In this document: one piece after another, positions 47,938 to 57,856 of the stretch
Layout of the letters: every line of letters begins with the position of its first letter
Numbering within the stretch: position 1 is the first letter of the stretch
NCBI GenBank assembly: GCA_900318775.1
Contig: ONLY01000003.1
Location: 186,001-250,000, forward strand
Reading direction: 5' to 3'
Length of the DNA stretch: 64,000 nucleotides
Source: an uncultured Prevotellaceae bacterium
GTDB lineage: Bacteria; Bacteroidota; Bacteroidia; Bacteroidales; Bacteroidaceae
Program-made: the position numbers and the translations under genes
Notes under the pieces: model-generated
Told to the model about the DNA's origin: nothing
Database searches by the model: none
Seen by the model: the letters and a program-made list of their open reading frames with translations, nothing else

Positions 47938-49560
47938 TTATTGCATGGAGAATTTCCAGGCCATGTCCTTCACCTTGCCAGGGATGGGGTAGTCGAAGCA
48001 CTCGTCGGTGTCGAGGATGCCGCTGGCGGGGTTGATGAGGTATTCGTACACGTGGCCTTCCTTTGTGTTGGGGTTCCATGTGGCGATGTGGACAAGGTTG
48101 TCGGAATAAGGCACCATGCCATAGCCGTAGATGGTGCCGTGGTAGTACTTCATGATGCGCACGCAGGTGAGTTCCTCGCCTTCGGGGGCTGTCCATGCCA
48201 CAGAGGCTGGCTGGCGGCTGTCGTAGGCGAAGTTGTAAAGGTGGTTGCCTGCTGCGTAGTAGATGAAATTGCCGACGTGGCTGGAGGCCATGGAGGTGGC
48301 ACTGGCAATGTCGGGGCAGAGGTCGTCCATGGGGTAGAGGCCTATGCCGATGTTGCTGTCATCGGGATTGGTTGTGGCAAAGTTGGCCACGGCGAGATAG
48401 CGGCTGGTGCCTTTGCCCATGATGAGATAGTCGTAGGGGCGGAGTCCGGCTCCTGCGCTGCTGCCCTTGCCCCAGTCGCCCATGATGAGGGTCATGCCGG
48501 TGTTGTTGACGTCGAAGGCTGCTTCTTCGAGGTTTTGCTCGCCGAAGTGCTCGAGCTGTGCGGAGTTGTAGGCGGCGTAGCGGAAGCACTGGTTGGTCTG
48601 GTCATATACCACGATGCCGTAGTTGAGCGTGTTGGGTACCTCAGAGTTCCACGGAGCGAGCTCGCCGAGCCCTGCAGCGAACTTGGGCACACCGAACTTG
48701 GTGGTGCGTCCCTCGGTGGCGCTGAAGGAGTAGGTGTTGGTGTAGATGCTGTTGTTGTTGAAGAGCACCTCTGAGTTTTGTCCTGACATGACGCCAGAGC
48801 CGTGTTGCCCGTACCAGGTGGGGCGCATGGTGCCTGGGGCTTCGTGGAAGAACTCGTTGAACTCCAACGCTTTCTCAATGCCGTTTTCACTCACACCGAC
48901 GAGGGTGTAGTCTGTGCAGAGACCTACGTAGTTGTTGCCCGAGGCGAGCGACACAGCGATGTCGAAGCAGCGGATGGGGTGTCCCTTCAGCGGCTCGCCG
49001 TTGGTGGTCTCGTAGAGGTTGGTGTAGTAGCGGTTGTAGTTGACGTTGAGCTTGGTCCACTCGTTGTATATAAGAGCGACGTCGGAGTAGCCAGGCTGGT
49101 CGGCACGTTCGTAGAAGACCATCCAGCCTCCGTCGAAGACTTCGCTCACAGCCACAGGGATGCGGAAGAATTGGCGGATGCCGTCGTGACGGTTGGTGAC
49201 GACGAGCTGCACGTAGTAGTTGCCGCCTGTGCGGGTGATGGGCGTGTTGAGGATGCGCTCGTGGCCGATGGTGTCGATGACAACGCTGGCACCTACGCCT
49301 GAGTTGGCGCTGAAGATGGTCCACAGGTAGTCGAGGGGTGCTTTGCTGTCGTCGGTCACTTGCTTGCCCTCGAAGAAGATGTTGGGCTCGAGGTTGAGCA
49401 CGTCAAAGCGCATGATGGAGTATTGGGGCTGAAGACCAGCGCCGACGGTGTCGATGCGCACGGCCTCAAGCTCGTGGTAGTCGTAGTTGCCTTTGTCGTC
49501 GTAGCAGGAGGTGACGAGGGTCAAGGCGAGACTTATGAGGAGATAATAGAATCGTTTCAT
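47938..49560 (-). CDS. PKD-like family lipoprotein
   Basis: A 540-residue lipoprotein with lipobox LVTSC (Cys19) and the family start YDDKGNYDYHELEAV. The N-terminal third is Ig/PKD-like (LEPNIFFEGKQV, LDYLWTIFS). The rest (from about 140, FDGGWMVFYERAD) looks like a beta-propeller, with repeated GDWGKG-, YLAVANFA- and NFIYYAAGNHLYNF-type strands. Such proteins are commonly encoded after SusC-SusD-DUF4843 and are thought to sit on the cell surface with the transporter. The ligand is unknown. Confidence 0.82.
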   Translation of the reverse strand: MKRFYYLLISLALTLVTSCYDDKGNYDYHELEAVRIDTVGAGLQPQYSIMRFDVLNLEPNIFFEGKQVTDDSKAPLDYLWTIFSANSGVGASVVIDTIGHERILNTPITRTGGNYYVQLVVTNRHDGIRQFFRIPVAVSEVFDGGWMVFYERADQPGYSDVALIYNEWTKLNVNYNRYYTNLYETTNGEPLKGHPIRCFDIAVSLASGNNYVGLCTDYTLVGVSENGIEKALEFNEFFHEAPGTMRPTWYGQHGSGVMSGQNSEVLFNNNSIYTNTYSFSATEGRTTKFGVPKFAAGLGELAPWNSEVPNTLNYGIVVYDQTNQCFRYAAYNSAQLEHFGEQNLEEAAFDVNNTGMTLIMGDWGKGSSAGAGLRPYDYLIMGKGTSRYLAVANFATTNPDDSNIGIGLYPMDDLCPDIASATSMASSHVGNFIYYAAGNHLYNFAYDSRQPASVAWTAPEGEELTCVRIMKYYHGTIYGYGMVPYSDNLVHIATWNPNTKEGHVYEYLINPASGILDTDECFDYPIPGKVKDMAWKFSMQ

Positions 49561-49592
49561 TGGTGAAATATTTTATGTCCGATGTTGATGGG

Positions 49593-50357
49593 TTAGAAAT
49601 CGACGGGATTGCCGAACTCGTCGGTGAGTGGCACGTCGTGGGTCTCGTTATACTCGTTGAGCGCACGCTGCATGACCTGCTGCAGATAGGTGGCATAGGC
49701 GTAGGAGACGGTGTTGAGCTCTTCGTCGTAGGATGTCTGCGAGTTGTAGTTGATCTCGAAGTCGATGAGATGGAGGTGCTCTATCATGAATTGGTACTTC
49801 ACGCGGCTGTAGGTGCCAAAGAATTTGGAGAGGGCTACGCGTGGGAAGTTGGCCTTGTCCCAGTTGTCGGGCTTGGCTAGGTAGTTCTTCAGCACGACGG
49901 TGAAGGACTGGTGACCTTCGGTGCCGATGGTGAAGTCATCGTTGCTGACCATGCGGAAGCTGATGTGTCCATCTTCAGCGGTGAAGAGGTTGGGGTCGGA
50001 GAGGAGCTGGGTGTTGAAGTGCACCTGATAGGTGCCGCCGATTTGCCCTGCCGGAATGACGTATTCCTCGGTGCGGATGGTGTTGCCCATCTTCTCCAGG
50101 TCGTCGCCGTAGGCCTCAAGGCGGAAGGTGCGGTCGTGGCTGGATGGCATGCCGCTGATTTGCGCGTAGAAGGTGACGTCGCCCTCTTCGTAAGCGTAGG
50201 AGTAGTTGTATGTGGCGGTCTCATAGACGGCACCTGCCTGTGTGCCCACCCAGAGGTTGAGGCAGCACCGTGAGGTGTCGTAGGTGGAAACCTCTTCTTT
50301 GGAGCAGCCGGCTGCCAGAAGCAGCAGGGCTGAGAGTAGTATGCTATAGTATTTCAT
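49593..50357 (-). CDS. DUF4843 lipoprotein
   Basis: A 254-residue lipoprotein with lipobox LLAAGCS (Cys19). The order of features (CCLNLWVG early, VTFYAQISGMPSSHDRTFRLEA, GGTYQVHFNTQLL, ISFRMVSNDDFTIG) matches DUF4843, which nearly always follows susD. It is 15 bases after susD and 32 before the PKD-like gene. It is probably a surface accessory of the SusCD transporter. Confidence 0.85.
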   Translation of the reverse strand: MKYYSILLSALLLLAAGCSKEEVSTYDTSRCCLNLWVGTQAGAVYETATYNYSYAYEEGDVTFYAQISGMPSSHDRTFRLEAYGDDLEKMGNTIRTEEYVIPAGQIGGTYQVHFNTQLLSDPNLFTAEDGHISFRMVSNDDFTIGTEGHQSFTVVLKNYLAKPDNWDKANFPRVALSKFFGTYSRVKYQFMIEHLHLIDFEINYNSQTSYDEELNTVSYAYATYLQQVMQRALNEYNETHDVPLTDEFGNPVDF

Positions 50358-50372
50358 GTGTGTGTCGGAGGT

Positions 50373-51803
50373 TTATTTGTTGGCGTTGCGTTGTGCAGCT
50401 TCTGTTTCTGTGATAGGCAGCGGGAAGGTATAGACTTTCTCGGCTACGGCATCGACAGTGGAATAGAGGATGTTGGCGCGGTTGAGGCGCTTGTAGAGGA
50501 AGAAGAGCTGGCCTTCGCCCAAGAACTCGCGGCGGTACTCGCGGATGAGCTCGAGGTCGAAGTCGGCGGGCAGCTCGTCGATGCCTGGCAGGTTGCGTGC
50601 CTTGCGCAGCTTGTTGAGCGTGGCCTTGGCTGCATCGGCATCGCCCTGGCGGTATTCTACTTCGCTCTTGATGAGGTACATCTCGGAGAGACGGATGAGC
50701 GGCATCTTGTACTTATAGTAGGTGCTGGTGCCGCTGGATTCGTCGTACTTCGTGATGTAGCGGTTGTTGGCGTGTGTGGCCGAACCGGACTTGAAGAGGA
50801 AGGTGTAGCGGTAGTCTTGTGTGGCGTTTTCGAAGTAGTCGAGCAGACGGTCGCGGGTGACGGCAAAGCTGTATTGTGAGCCGTCGGCGAAGAACTTGTC
50901 AGCGATGTCGGCTGTAAGGGTGAGGTTGTTAAGGGCGAAGAGGTGCTCGTCGGCGAAACAACGGTCGTAGCCTGCCTGCATGTTGGCGACGGTGGACCAG
51001 GTGAACTTGCCTGACTCAATCACTTCCTCTGCGGCGTCGAGCGCCTTGTCGTTCTCGCCCATCCAGAGGTAGGCTCTTGCCTCGAGTGCCTTGACGGCGT
51101 AGTAGTTGAGGTGCATCTGGCGGTTGATCAGGTAGCCGTTGTCGACGGTCTCGTCGATTTTGCGGTCTGTGATGATGGGGTCGGATGTTTTCAGCAGCGC
51201 CTCAGCTGCGAGAAGGTCGGCGATGACTTTCTCTGCCACCTCGTGGACAGGAAGCTGAGGGAACACACGATAGGAGAGTGCTGTGCTGTAGGGAATGGCT
51301 GGCTGGTTGGGATTGACTGCATAGCTGACGCCGAAGCAGCGGAGCAGGTCGAAGTGCAAGAAGGCACGCAGTGCGAGCGCCTCGCCCTTGATGACGCCAT
51401 AGTTGTCTTTGGAGAAGAGTCCTGGATGGCTGTCAATGTGGCGCAGGAGGTTGTTCACGTTGGCAATGCTGCTGTAGGAGTTGGCCCAAAGCTCACGGAT
51501 GTAGCCGGTAGGCATGGCTGCGTCGTAGTTGTAAGCGGCAGCGTCGTCATATTGTGCGGAGTAGTAGAAGTCCCACTCCTGACCTAACACGCCGATGAAG
51601 CCGTAGGTAGCTTCCTTAGCGTAGGTCTTGGTGGACACCATGGAGGAATAGACACCTGCGAGGGCTTCCTTGTAGCCACTCTCGGTCTCAAAGAGTTCGG
51701 TGTCTTCCACTTGCGAACGGGGCTGGACATCGAGCCAGTCGTTGCAACTGCTCATGAGGAGTGCGATGCCCACGTATAATATATATATGTATGTTGCTTT
51801 CAT
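50373..51803 (-). CDS. susD: SusD/RagB family substrate-binding lipoprotein
   Basis: A 476-residue surface lipoprotein with lipobox LMSSC (Cys20) and the canonical start NDWLDVQPRSQVEDTELF. TPR-like helices (ALALRAFLHFDLLRCFG, ALEARAYLWMGENDKALDAA) and the C-terminal YRREFLGEGQLFFLYKRLNR segment are all present. It closes the lid of the SusC pore and binds the nutrient. Relatively short for a glycan SusD, closer in length to RagB-type proteins. The symbol is a family name. Confidence 0.93.
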   Translation of the reverse strand: MKATYIYILYVGIALLMSSCNDWLDVQPRSQVEDTELFETESGYKEALAGVYSSMVSTKTYAKEATYGFIGVLGQEWDFYYSAQYDDAAAYNYDAAMPTGYIRELWANSYSSIANVNNLLRHIDSHPGLFSKDNYGVIKGEALALRAFLHFDLLRCFGVSYAVNPNQPAIPYSTALSYRVFPQLPVHEVAEKVIADLLAAEALLKTSDPIITDRKIDETVDNGYLINRQMHLNYYAVKALEARAYLWMGENDKALDAAEEVIESGKFTWSTVANMQAGYDRCFADEHLFALNNLTLTADIADKFFADGSQYSFAVTRDRLLDYFENATQDYRYTFLFKSGSATHANNRYITKYDESSGTSTYYKYKMPLIRLSEMYLIKSEVEYRQGDADAAKATLNKLRKARNLPGIDELPADFDLELIREYRREFLGEGQLFFLYKRLNRANILYSTVDAVAEKVYTFPLPITETEAAQRNANK

Positions 51804-51847
51804 GTTGAATGTCGTTTGTTTTATATGCTCTCTTTGCTGTCAGTGGT

Positions 51848-54800
51848 TTAGAATGTGGCTGTCAGCGAGAACGAGAACGTGTGTGCGTATGGATAGTTGA
51901 GTCCTCGCTCTGCCTTGACAGTGGAGAGGTGGAAGACATCGTTCATGTAGAAGGTGAGGCGCAGGCGCTCGAGCTTGATGCGCTGCAGCCATGAGCAATA
52001 CTTGAAGTCGTAGTAGGCCGAGAGGCTGGTGAGGTCAAGCATGTTGTTGCGCTGGACGAAGCGCGTGGACGCGTAGGTGGTGGTAGGCGTGCTGGAGATG
52101 TGCTTGTAGAGCGCATGGTCGCCAGGCGCATTCCATGTGTCGCTGAACACACGGCGGTCTACATTGTTGGCAATGTTGACGTTCTCCACGCGGTCCACGA
52201 GGGTCTGGTTGTAATAGTCGCCACCGAGCTGATAGCTGAAGAGAAGGCTCAGGCCAATGCCTTTGTATTCGCCATTGAAACCGAAGGTGCCGTGCACTTT
52301 AGGATTGGAGTCGCCGGCTATGATGTAGTCATCGGTGGTGTAGTCGTAGGTAGTGGTGCCGTCTTTCTTGAGGAACATCTCGCGTCCGGTGGCTGGGTCG
52401 ATGCCTAATGAGCGTACGGCCCAGATAGCGGTCATGGACTGGCCTTCTTCGTAGCGGAGGATGGGCGAGGTGGTGTTCTCGGAGTCTTGCTCGCGGTTGA
52501 AGGAGCTGAGGGCGTCGCTAATCTTGGTGACTTTGTTCTCGTTGTGGGCAATGCTGCCGGTGAGGCTCATGAAAGACTGCCCCTTCTGGAAGAAGCGCCA
52601 GTTGAATGTGGCCTCAATGCCTCGGTTCTGCACGTTGCCAAGGTTCTCCATGTAGGAAGTGAAGCCTGTGGACGTGGGGATGGACATGGCAATGAGAGCA
52701 TCGCGCGTGCGGCTGTCATAGTAGTCGAAGCGCAGGTTGAGCCGATGCCAGAGGGAGAGGTCGAGGCCGACGGTGAAGTCGCCTGTCTGCTGCCACTTGA
52801 GATTGGGGTTTGGCATGCCCATGAGGTAAGCGCCTGAGATATTGTCGTAGATGATGTTGTCGTAGAATTTGTAGGTGGCTTTTGACTGGTAAGGCGAGAA
52901 GTTCTGGTTGCCGGTCAAGCCGTAGGTGATGCGGAACTTGCAGAGGGTGAGCCAGTCGGCCCATTCCATGAAGGACTCTTTGTGCAGGTTCCAACCAGCA
53001 CCCGCACTCCAGAAGGTTCCCCAACGGTTGTCGCTGCCGAAGACGGAGGAACCGTTGAAGCGGAGGCTGGCATCGAAGAGGTAGCGCTCGTCGTAGGAGT
53101 AGTTGGCTGCTCCAGTGATACCTAATGAACGGGTGGTGCTTTCTGAACCAGAGGGCTTGCCTCCTTCTGCATATTGCTTGGCGAAGGTGATGTAGTCGAC
53201 ATGGTTGTTGAGGAAGCCCCACGCGGTCATGCCTTCAGCATTGGTGTTGGACGACTGGAGGGAGTAGGCCGCGTTGGTGAGCAGGAGGTGCTTGCCCCAT
53301 GTGTGGGAGTAATGGCCTGTGACATCGACCGAGAGGTTGTTGCTCTCTCCGTTGTTGATGTAGTAGCTGCCTCGCTGGAAGTAGCGGTCGCCGGTCCAGT
53401 CGTGGAAACGGGTGTGGTCGCCAGGGTAGAAGTCCTCGCGCTTGTTGTTCTGATGGGTGTAGCCCAAACGTGCAGTGAAGCGAAGGTCTTCGGTGGGACG
53501 GTATTCGATGTAGAAGTTCTCCACCACTTCGGTGTACTTGGAGAAGTTCTTGGTGCCAATGGAGGCGTTGTAAAGTGGGTTGTAGTAGGTAGTGGTGCTA
53601 CCGTTGGCGCCTGGCGATGTGTAGGTGCCCAGCACCTTGAGGATGTTCCCGTTGTTGTCACGCGGAGAGAAATAAGGGTTCACGGTGACATAGTCGGAGA
53701 AAGAGCCGTAGGGGCTGTCGTCAGCTTTATTGCCGGTGACGGAGAGTGAGTTTCGGAACATCCATTGCTTGTAACGGTAGGAGAGGTTGATGTTGCCAGA
53801 GATGGTGCGGCGGCCAGACTTCTTCATCACACCTGCCACATCGTTGTACATGACGCTGGCGGAGTAGCGCATCTCTTGTGTGCCGCCTTCAAGATAGGCA
53901 GTGTGCTTTTGTCCTACTCCTGTGCGCAGGGGCTGAGAGAGCCAATATGTGTTCACACCTCGTGCGATGTTGGCGGCGATGTTGTTGTACTGCTCGTCAA
54001 GCAGCGCTTGGTAGTAGGGGGAGCTGGATGTGTAGCGTCCGGCGTTCTTCTCCACCTGCAGCTTCTCTGTGGCGTTGCAGAGGTCGTAGGACGTAAGGTC
54101 GGGGGTCTCGATGTTGAGGTCGCCTGTATAAGTGATTCGCAGGCGGCCTGCCTCAGGCAGGATGGTCTCGACGACGATGACACCGTTGCTGGCCTTGGAG
54201 CCATAGATGGCTTTGGCTGCACCGTCTTTCAGGATGGTGACGGACTTGATGCGGTTCATGTCGAGGTCGAAGATTTGCTGTTGGCTGGCTTCGAAGCCAT
54301 CGAGGATGAAAAGAGGGGCATTGGGGTTGCCGCTGTATTCGCCCTGCAGGCCACCGAAGGAGGCCTTACCGCGGATGGTGATGTCGGACATGTGGTTCGG
54401 GTCGGAACCGTTGATGTTGTTCATGTCAACGACGAAAGAAGGGTCGAGTGACTGGATGACTTTCAGCACGTTGCTGTTGCCGACGGTCTTGAGCTCTTCC
54501 TGCGTGTAGGAGGAGGTTGAACCGGTGAATGTGGATGACTTGTAGTCGAAGAGGCCGGTTACCACCACGTCGTTGAGCATGCCGTCTTCTTGCAGCACAA
54601 TGACTTGGTTGACGTAGTTCCGTTTGCCGTCATAACTTTTGGTTTGTGACTTCATGCCGACGAAGGAGTAATCGACTGTGGCTTTCTTGCCTCGAGGAAT
54701 GGAGAGGGTGAACTTACCGTCTGCATCGGCTACGGCTCCTGTTTTAGTCTCACGTACATAGATGTTGGCACCAGGAAGGGTCTCTCCCTGAGCATCTTTG

Positions 54801-54976
54801 ATAGTGCCTTGCAGCAGTACGACATTAGTTTGTGGCCCGTTTTGTGCCTTCGATACCTGCATGGTCTGCATGGGTACCGAAGTGGGCTTGTTGTCTTGGG
54901 CGTACAAAGGAACACTCGTCAGGAGACTGAGCGCCAATGCCGCCATCGTCTTTGTTTGTGTGTGTTGATTTAACAT
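51848..54976 (-). CDS. susC: SusC/RagA family TonB-dependent outer-membrane transporter
   Basis: A 1042-residue outer-membrane beta-barrel that imports substrate captured by SusD. Signal peptide 1-27, then a CarboxypepD-reg domain (LQGTIKDAQGETLPGANIYV), a TonB-box region near DVVVTG, a plug with SDITIRGKASFGG and DGFEASQQQIFDLD, and the barrel ending in TFSFSLTATF. No STN domain, so it probably does not signal to an anti-sigma factor. ATG 54976 gives the signal peptide; an in-frame ATG 57 bases upstream lacks one. It starts 78 bases after GH127. The symbol is a family name. Confidence 0.93.
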   Translation of the reverse strand: MLNQHTQTKTMAALALSLLTSVPLYAQDNKPTSVPMQTMQVSKAQNGPQTNVVLLQGTIKDAQGETLPGANIYVRETKTGAVADADGKFTLSIPRGKKATVDYSFVGMKSQTKSYDGKRNYVNQVIVLQEDGMLNDVVVTGLFDYKSSTFTGSTSSYTQEELKTVGNSNVLKVIQSLDPSFVVDMNNINGSDPNHMSDITIRGKASFGGLQGEYSGNPNAPLFILDGFEASQQQIFDLDMNRIKSVTILKDGAAKAIYGSKASNGVIVVETILPEAGRLRITYTGDLNIETPDLTSYDLCNATEKLQVEKNAGRYTSSSPYYQALLDEQYNNIAANIARGVNTYWLSQPLRTGVGQKHTAYLEGGTQEMRYSASVMYNDVAGVMKKSGRRTISGNINLSYRYKQWMFRNSLSVTGNKADDSPYGSFSDYVTVNPYFSPRDNNGNILKVLGTYTSPGANGSTTTYYNPLYNASIGTKNFSKYTEVVENFYIEYRPTEDLRFTARLGYTHQNNKREDFYPGDHTRFHDWTGDRYFQRGSYYINNGESNNLSVDVTGHYSHTWGKHLLLTNAAYSLQSSNTNAEGMTAWGFLNNHVDYITFAKQYAEGGKPSGSESTTRSLGITGAANYSYDERYLFDASLRFNGSSVFGSDNRWGTFWSAGAGWNLHKESFMEWADWLTLCKFRITYGLTGNQNFSPYQSKATYKFYDNIIYDNISGAYLMGMPNPNLKWQQTGDFTVGLDLSLWHRLNLRFDYYDSRTRDALIAMSIPTSTGFTSYMENLGNVQNRGIEATFNWRFFQKGQSFMSLTGSIAHNENKVTKISDALSSFNREQDSENTTSPILRYEEGQSMTAIWAVRSLGIDPATGREMFLKKDGTTTYDYTTDDYIIAGDSNPKVHGTFGFNGEYKGIGLSLLFSYQLGGDYYNQTLVDRVENVNIANNVDRRVFSDTWNAPGDHALYKHISSTPTTTYASTRFVQRNNMLDLTSLSAYYDFKYCSWLQRIKLERLRLTFYMNDVFHLSTVKAERGLNYPYAHTFSFSLTATF

Positions 54977-55054
54977 ATGATAGAATTTGTTCTTTGGCAA
55001 AACAGAAGGACTCTTGCCACACGCTTGTAGCAAGAGCCTGTATGATAGATGTGC

Positions 55055-57541
55055 TTACTTCACTGACCACTCGAAAACGCCTGCGCTGTAATCGCCTTGC
55101 ACGATTTCCAGCTTCATGGCAGAGGTTTTCACAGGGTCGAAGTTGACGATGTTGGCAGCACCCTTCACGGTGCCGTATGCTGTGGGGTTCTTCACTTCAG
55201 CCCAATCGCCAGTGGCGGTCTTGTAGTAGAGCTTCCAGCTGTCGGGAACGCGGCAACCGCCCCATGGACCGTCGTCGAACCAGTAGACGGTGGAGGTGCT
55301 GACGGTCTCTGCTTGCTTGAAATCGTACTGCAACCACTCGGTAGAGTTCTTGGCAGGCCACCAGTGGGTATAAGGCACAGAGCGGTCGTTGCCATCGGCT
55401 GGTACAAGGCGGTCGTTGATGGCTGAGAGGGCTGGAAGGTTGCGTTTTGAGCCTGTCACTTTACTCTCCGATGCAATGGAAGCAGGAAGGGCTGGGGTGG
55501 TGGCGTTGAGGTCTTGTGGAATCCATACGGTCATCTTGCCTGGACCACGATGCGCCCATGCATAGTAAGGAATGAGAACAAGGCGCTCATCTTTGGTCTG
55601 CAACTTGCCCTGCTGGTTGAAGTTGAGGGTCTGTGCATCGGTGGTGAGGGTCAGAACAGCGGTGTTCATGATTTCCTTGGTGCCAATCTGGAACTGAGGC
55701 TCTTGATTGATGAGGACAGAGAGGACATCGCACTGGTTGTCGGGATGTTCGGCGCAATAGACGATAGGTCCACGCTCGATGGCTACACGGCCCTTGTCGG
55801 CTGCTACCTGTCCGTTGGCCCGCACAATGCGAGGCTCCATGTCGAAGTGGATATCTACCTTGTCACCCTTCTTCCATGCGCGGTTGATGACGAAGTAGCC
55901 TTGCTTCAGCTCGCCCTGCACGGGTTGGCCGTTCACCTTGATGGTGTAGCCGAGACGTTTACCGTCGGCATAGGTGTAGAGGTTGCTGGGCACCACCTCG
56001 CCTTTCACCCATCCAGGAATGCGGATGTTGAGGGCATACTGGCCTGCACCGTTGTCAATCTTCAAAGCAACGTCTCCGTCCCAAGGATAGTTGGTCTTCT
56101 GAGTCAAGGTGACGTTCTTTTTGCCCACCTTCACGTTGACGGTGTTAGAGTTGAAGAGGTTGATGTATAGTCCGTTGTCCTTGACTGCATAGATGTACTG
56201 TGGCAACGAAGGGATGAAGCGTGCTGCATTAGAAGGACAGCATGCACAACCGAACCAAGCCTGGCGCTGGTGCTGACCCATGCTCTGGAGAGGATTAGGA
56301 TAGAAGAAGTTGCCACCGTCGATGCTGATACCGGAGATGACGCCGTTGTAGAGTGAGCGTTCCAGAGCATCGTAATATTTGGAATCTCCGTGAAGGAGGA
56401 AGAGGCGGTAGTTGAGATATACCTGTGCAATAGCTGCGCAAGTCTCGCAGTAAGCGCTCATGTTGGGTAGCTCATAGTTCTTACCAAAGGCTTCACCGCT
56501 GGCTGTAGCACCCACACCGCCTGTGATGTAGAACTTCTTGCCGACAATGTTTTCCCAGATGCGGTCGATGGCATCAATGTAGCTCTTGTCGCCCGTGAGA
56601 GCGGCCACGTCAGCCATGCCTGCGTACATGTAGCCAGCACGAACAGCATGCCCCACAGCCTCGTCTTGCTCCAGCACGGGCTTGTGGCTTTGGCTGTAAT
56701 CGCTGAGAGAGTGGTAGTAGCCGTCGTTATCGAAGAGGCCCTGGCGAGTTTGCTTCCATGCCGCATCACGCTTGCCGCGCTTGTCGAGGAAGAACTTGGC
56801 CATGTCCAGATATTTCTTGTTGCCTGTGGCGATGTACAGTTTGGCTAAGCCCATCTCTGCAATCTGATGGCCGGGAACGACGCTGGCTTGACCGGGCTTG
56901 TCGCCCACTTCGCGGCATACGCAGTCTGCATATTTGATAGCGACGTTGAGGAAATTCTTCTTGCCTGTGGCATAGTAGTGTGCTACAGCGGCTTCGCAAA
57001 GGTGACCGAGGTTGTAGAATTCATGACTGAGGTCTTCTACGCGCTCCCAACGCTTTGAGCCGGCCCATTCATGGGGCTGATTAGGGTTCTGGGTGCGAGA
57101 AGTATAGAGATAGCCGTCGGGCTCTTGGCCTGAGGCGATGACAGCAATCACACTATCAACGTACTTGTCGAGGCGCCCTCCCTTGAACTTTGCGTTAGGG
57201 TAGGTCTGTAACAGGTAGCTGGCACCCTCGATGGTCTTGTAGGGGTCTGTGTCGTCGAAGGAATAGGTGCCCTTCTTAATCTCAAAGACTTTTGAAGGGT
57301 CTTTGAGGTGTTGAGCCGCATTGCTGAAGTTTGTGTAGCGCCCTGTCTCCTCGCTTTTGGAGAAGGCGAGAGGAATGGTGACATTCTGGCTTGCCTGGAG
57401 GCGTTGTCCCCAGAAAGTGTTTTGAGCCACTTTTACTTTGGTAAAGGGTACTTGAGTGATAGGGTAGCCACCGTTCTTGTCCTGGGCCACCATGCCAATA
57501 GCTGTCACTGCAGCCACGGTTAAAGTGATAAGTCGTTTCAT
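55055..57541 (-). CDS. Secreted GH127 beta-L-arabinofuranosidase
   Basis: An 828-residue enzyme with signal peptide 1-19. The (alpha/alpha)6 domain carries the GH127 zinc-cysteine site: Glu366 and Cys368 in AYCETCAA, and Cys434-Cys435 in FGCACCPSN, where the last is the likely nucleophile. Beta-sandwich domains follow (about 460-650). The last 140 residues (NSTEWLQYDFKQAETVSTS, DSWKLYYKTATGDW) look like an F5/8-type binding domain. GH127 enzymes remove beta-L-arabinofuranose from plant glycoproteins such as extensin and from some pectic side chains. It is first in the operon with SusCD, with a promoter box at 57585-57592. Confidence 0.92.
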   Translation of the reverse strand: MKRLITLTVAAVTAIGMVAQDKNGGYPITQVPFTKVKVAQNTFWGQRLQASQNVTIPLAFSKSEETGRYTNFSNAAQHLKDPSKVFEIKKGTYSFDDTDPYKTIEGASYLLQTYPNAKFKGGRLDKYVDSVIAVIASGQEPDGYLYTSRTQNPNQPHEWAGSKRWERVEDLSHEFYNLGHLCEAAVAHYYATGKKNFLNVAIKYADCVCREVGDKPGQASVVPGHQIAEMGLAKLYIATGNKKYLDMAKFFLDKRGKRDAAWKQTRQGLFDNDGYYHSLSDYSQSHKPVLEQDEAVGHAVRAGYMYAGMADVAALTGDKSYIDAIDRIWENIVGKKFYITGGVGATASGEAFGKNYELPNMSAYCETCAAIAQVYLNYRLFLLHGDSKYYDALERSLYNGVISGISIDGGNFFYPNPLQSMGQHQRQAWFGCACCPSNAARFIPSLPQYIYAVKDNGLYINLFNSNTVNVKVGKKNVTLTQKTNYPWDGDVALKIDNGAGQYALNIRIPGWVKGEVVPSNLYTYADGKRLGYTIKVNGQPVQGELKQGYFVINRAWKKGDKVDIHFDMEPRIVRANGQVAADKGRVAIERGPIVYCAEHPDNQCDVLSVLINQEPQFQIGTKEIMNTAVLTLTTDAQTLNFNQQGKLQTKDERLVLIPYYAWAHRGPGKMTVWIPQDLNATTPALPASIASESKVTGSKRNLPALSAINDRLVPADGNDRSVPYTHWWPAKNSTEWLQYDFKQAETVSTSTVYWFDDGPWGGCRVPDSWKLYYKTATGDWAEVKNPTAYGTVKGAANIVNFDPVKTSAMKLEIVQGDYSAGVFEWSVK

Positions 57542-57584
57542 TAATATAAATTAAAATAGGTTGGATTGTTAGTGGAATCGCTTG

Positions 57585-57592
57585 CAAAGATA
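57585..57592 (-). promoter_or_regulatory. -7 box of the GH127-SusCD operon
   Basis: TATCTTTG on the minus strand (57592-57585), about 44 bases before the GH127 start. No perfect -33 TTTG is present at the expected distance, which would fit an activator-dependent promoter. Confidence 0.5.
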
Positions 57593-57726
57593 GGCCTTTC
57601 TTTTCGTTCGTCATAAAAATAGGGAATAAAATTTGTTCCAAGTCGTTGATTCACGCTGTTTTTTGTACTAAGATAGTAGCTAATGACACTTTAGTTGGAC
57701 GATTTTTGTATTCTGTCTTCTTCTAA

Positions 57727-57758
57727 TTTGGTCAGATTGAAAAGAAAACGTAACTTTG
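57727..57758 (+). promoter_or_regulatory. korAB promoter
   Basis: TTTG (57727-57730), 20 bases, TAACTTTG (57751-57758), 98 bases before korA. Full consensus. Confidence 0.8.
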
Positions 57759-57856
57759 CAGTCGCAAAGTGATAGTTAGATGGCTATTTGACCGTCAAAT
57801 AGTTGTAGAAGAAAGTTTTTCAGGAGTAAAAAGAAACAACATAAACAATAAAGCTT

